The notes below the pieces were generated by a model, which did no database searches, was not told the DNA's origin, and saw only the letters and a program-made list of their open reading frames with translations. From Nitrospirota bacterium (lineage in GTDB: Bacteria; Nitrospinota_A; UBA7883), in NCBI GenBank assembly GCA_011052055.1, contig DRJW01000392.1, positions 1-5,545 on the forward strand: a stretch of 5,545 nt of DNA. Reading direction: 5' to 3'. This document shows positions 4,486 through 5,545 of this stretch, piece after piece. A program made the position numbers and the translations under genes. How positions within the stretch are numbered: the first letter of the stretch is position 1; the number at the start of each line of letters is the position of its first letter.

Positions 4486-5545
4486 CTATGCGCCTTCGAT
4501 AAAACGGATAGCGTCGCGAACGCGGTTTATACATTTTTCTTTGCCCAGCGCTGTCATCACGTCGAAAAGGCCGGGGCTGACCGTCCCCCCCGTGAGCGCC
4601 ACACGCATCGGCTGGGCGAGGTCTTTTAGTTTCATTCCTTTTTCATCTACAAGCTCCCGGAAACATGACTCTATTTTCTCTTTATCGGAAAAATCGAGCG
4701 CATTGAGTCGATCCGCTAATTCCTTAAAGGCAGGCGCCACCGATTCCGTCAGAAATTTCTTCGCCGCTTTTTCGTCGTAATCAATTTTATCCGCAAAAAA
4801 ATATTTCATCCCGTCGGCCAGATCGATGATGGTTTTCGATCTCTCCTTTAACATCGGCAAAAGGGGCAAAATGTCAGCAGGCGTAGCGTTTATATTCCGG
4901 GCTTTGAGAGCGTCGGCCACAAGCGAGCCGAGCTTGTTGTCGTCTCCGGTTTTTATATGCTCAGAATTAATCCACAAAAGTTTTTCATCGTCGAACCTTG
5001 CGGCGGACTTTGTTATTGCGTCAAGATCGAAGAGCGTCTTTAGCTCGTCGAGCGTGAAAACCTCCCGGTCGCCGTGGCTCCAGCCGAGCCGAACAAGATA
5101 GTTCACCAGCGCGTCGGGCAAAATGCCGTTATCCCTATATTCAAGAACCGATAAGGCGCCATGCCGTTTGGAGAGGCGCTTTCCGTCTTTTCCCAGAATC
5201 ATCGAGACATGAATGAATTTGGGCATCTCGAACCCCAGCGCTTTATAGATGACAGCCTGTCTTGGAGTATTATTCAAATGATCGTCGCCTCGTATTACAT
5301 GAGATATCTTCATATCCGCGTCGTCGATAACCACGCAAAAATTGTAAGTGGGCGTCCCGTCGGCGCGGAGGATTATCATGTCGTCCAGCTCGTTATTATT
5401 AAATTTCACAGTACCCCGCAGAAGGTCTTCCACCTCGGTCACTCCCTCCTGCGGCGTCTTAAACCGGACAACAAACGGCTCTTTGCAATCCGCCGTAATT
5501 TCCCTGCCCCGGCATGTCCCGTCGTACTTGGGCTTTTTCCCAGCT
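4486..5545 (-). CDS. gltX: Glutamyl-tRNA synthetase, C-terminal ~350 residues (5' end outside window)
   Basis: This class I aminoacyl-tRNA synthetase charges tRNA-Glu with glutamate in the cytoplasm. The frame stays open to the window edge. A GTG at 5442 is internal, because upstream codons read through KKPKYDGTCRGR (near 5505-5538) and EPFVVRFKTPQEG (5443-5481), which are conserved GluRS sequence. Also visible: ILRADGTPTYNFCVVIDD, the HVIRGDDHLNNTPRQ block, and the KMSKS-type loop as KRLSKRHG (KRLSK at 5167-5181) that binds ATP. The anticodon-binding C-terminal domain follows, ending in RVALTGGTVSPGLFDVM and RVRDAIRFIEGA. The N-terminal Rossmann half with the HIGH motif lies outside. The visible part shows no frameshift or missing block, and the KRLSK loop is standard bacterial. 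It is the first visible gene of the minus-strand cluster; DUF3047 begins 3 nt after its TAG. Confidence 0.96.
   Translation of the reverse strand, partial: AGKKPKYDGTCRGREITADCKEPFVVRFKTPQEGVTEVEDLLRGTVKFNNNELDDMIILRADGTPTYNFCVVIDDADMKISHVIRGDDHLNNTPRQAVIYKALGFEMPKFIHVSMILGKDGKRLSKRHGALSVLEYRDNGILPDALVNYLVRLGWSHGDREVFTLDELKTLFDLDAITKSAARFDDEKLLWINSEHIKTGDDNKLGSLVADALKARNINATPADILPLLPMLKERSKTIIDLADGMKYFFADKIDYDEKAAKKFLTESVAPAFKELADRLNALDFSDKEKIESCFRELVDEKGMKLKDLAQPMRVALTGGTVSPGLFDVMTALGKEKCINRVRDAIRFIEGA

Noticed and set aside
4169..4780. 203-codon plus-strand open frame across the DUF3047/gltX junction
   Set aside because: It is antisense to two convincing genes, low in complexity (Ser/Thr-rich), and has no supporting ribosome binding site or domain.
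5440..5442. GTG as the start of gltX
   Set aside because: Conserved GluRS sequence (KKPKYDGTCRGR, EPFVVRFKTPQEG) continues upstream in the same frame to the window edge, so this codon is an internal valine.

Overview
The window carries two convergent gene clusters from a bacterial chromosome. A lipoprotein signal peptide, a secreted DUF3047 protein and flavin-dependent thymidylate synthase point to a Gram-negative-type bacterium of roughly balanced GC. The intergenic repeats resemble families scattered through some deltaproteobacterial and Nitrospirota/Nitrospinota-like genomes, but that placement is a weak inference; no marker here fixes the taxon.

Left half, plus strand (1-2718): the distal part of a mercury-detoxification operon. 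It starts with the last 34 codons of a probable membrane protein (1-105). A 69-residue cysteine-containing lipoprotein (165-374) follows and overlaps the start of merB, organomercurial lyase (about 346-1002). merA, mercuric reductase (1006-2445), begins 3 nt later, and a Met-rich single-span SHOCT-domain protein (2473-2718) closes the cluster. MerB cleaves the carbon-mercury bond and hands Hg(II) to MerA, which reduces it to volatile Hg(0), so this is a broad-spectrum module. MerA has the catalytic core and C-terminal Cys pair but no N-terminal heavy-metal domain. No merR, merT or merP and no merO operator lie inside the window; they would have to be upstream or elsewhere.

Centre (2719-2973): a 255-nt convergent intergenic region without a supportable gene but full of structure: a bulged 14-bp hairpin, an 18-bp-period imperfect tandem duplication, and an 83-nt fold-back element with 10-nt terminal inverted repeats ending 3 nt from the thyX stop codon. 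It looks like dispersed-repeat debris that may also separate the two transcripts.

Right half, minus strand (2974-5545): gltX (glutamyl-tRNA synthetase, 5' part beyond the window), a DUF3047 secreted protein and thyX, tightly packed (3-nt and 12-nt gaps) and probably co-transcribed in that order. These are core genes, so the mer cluster appears to sit beside housekeeping DNA; no transposase or integrase is visible.
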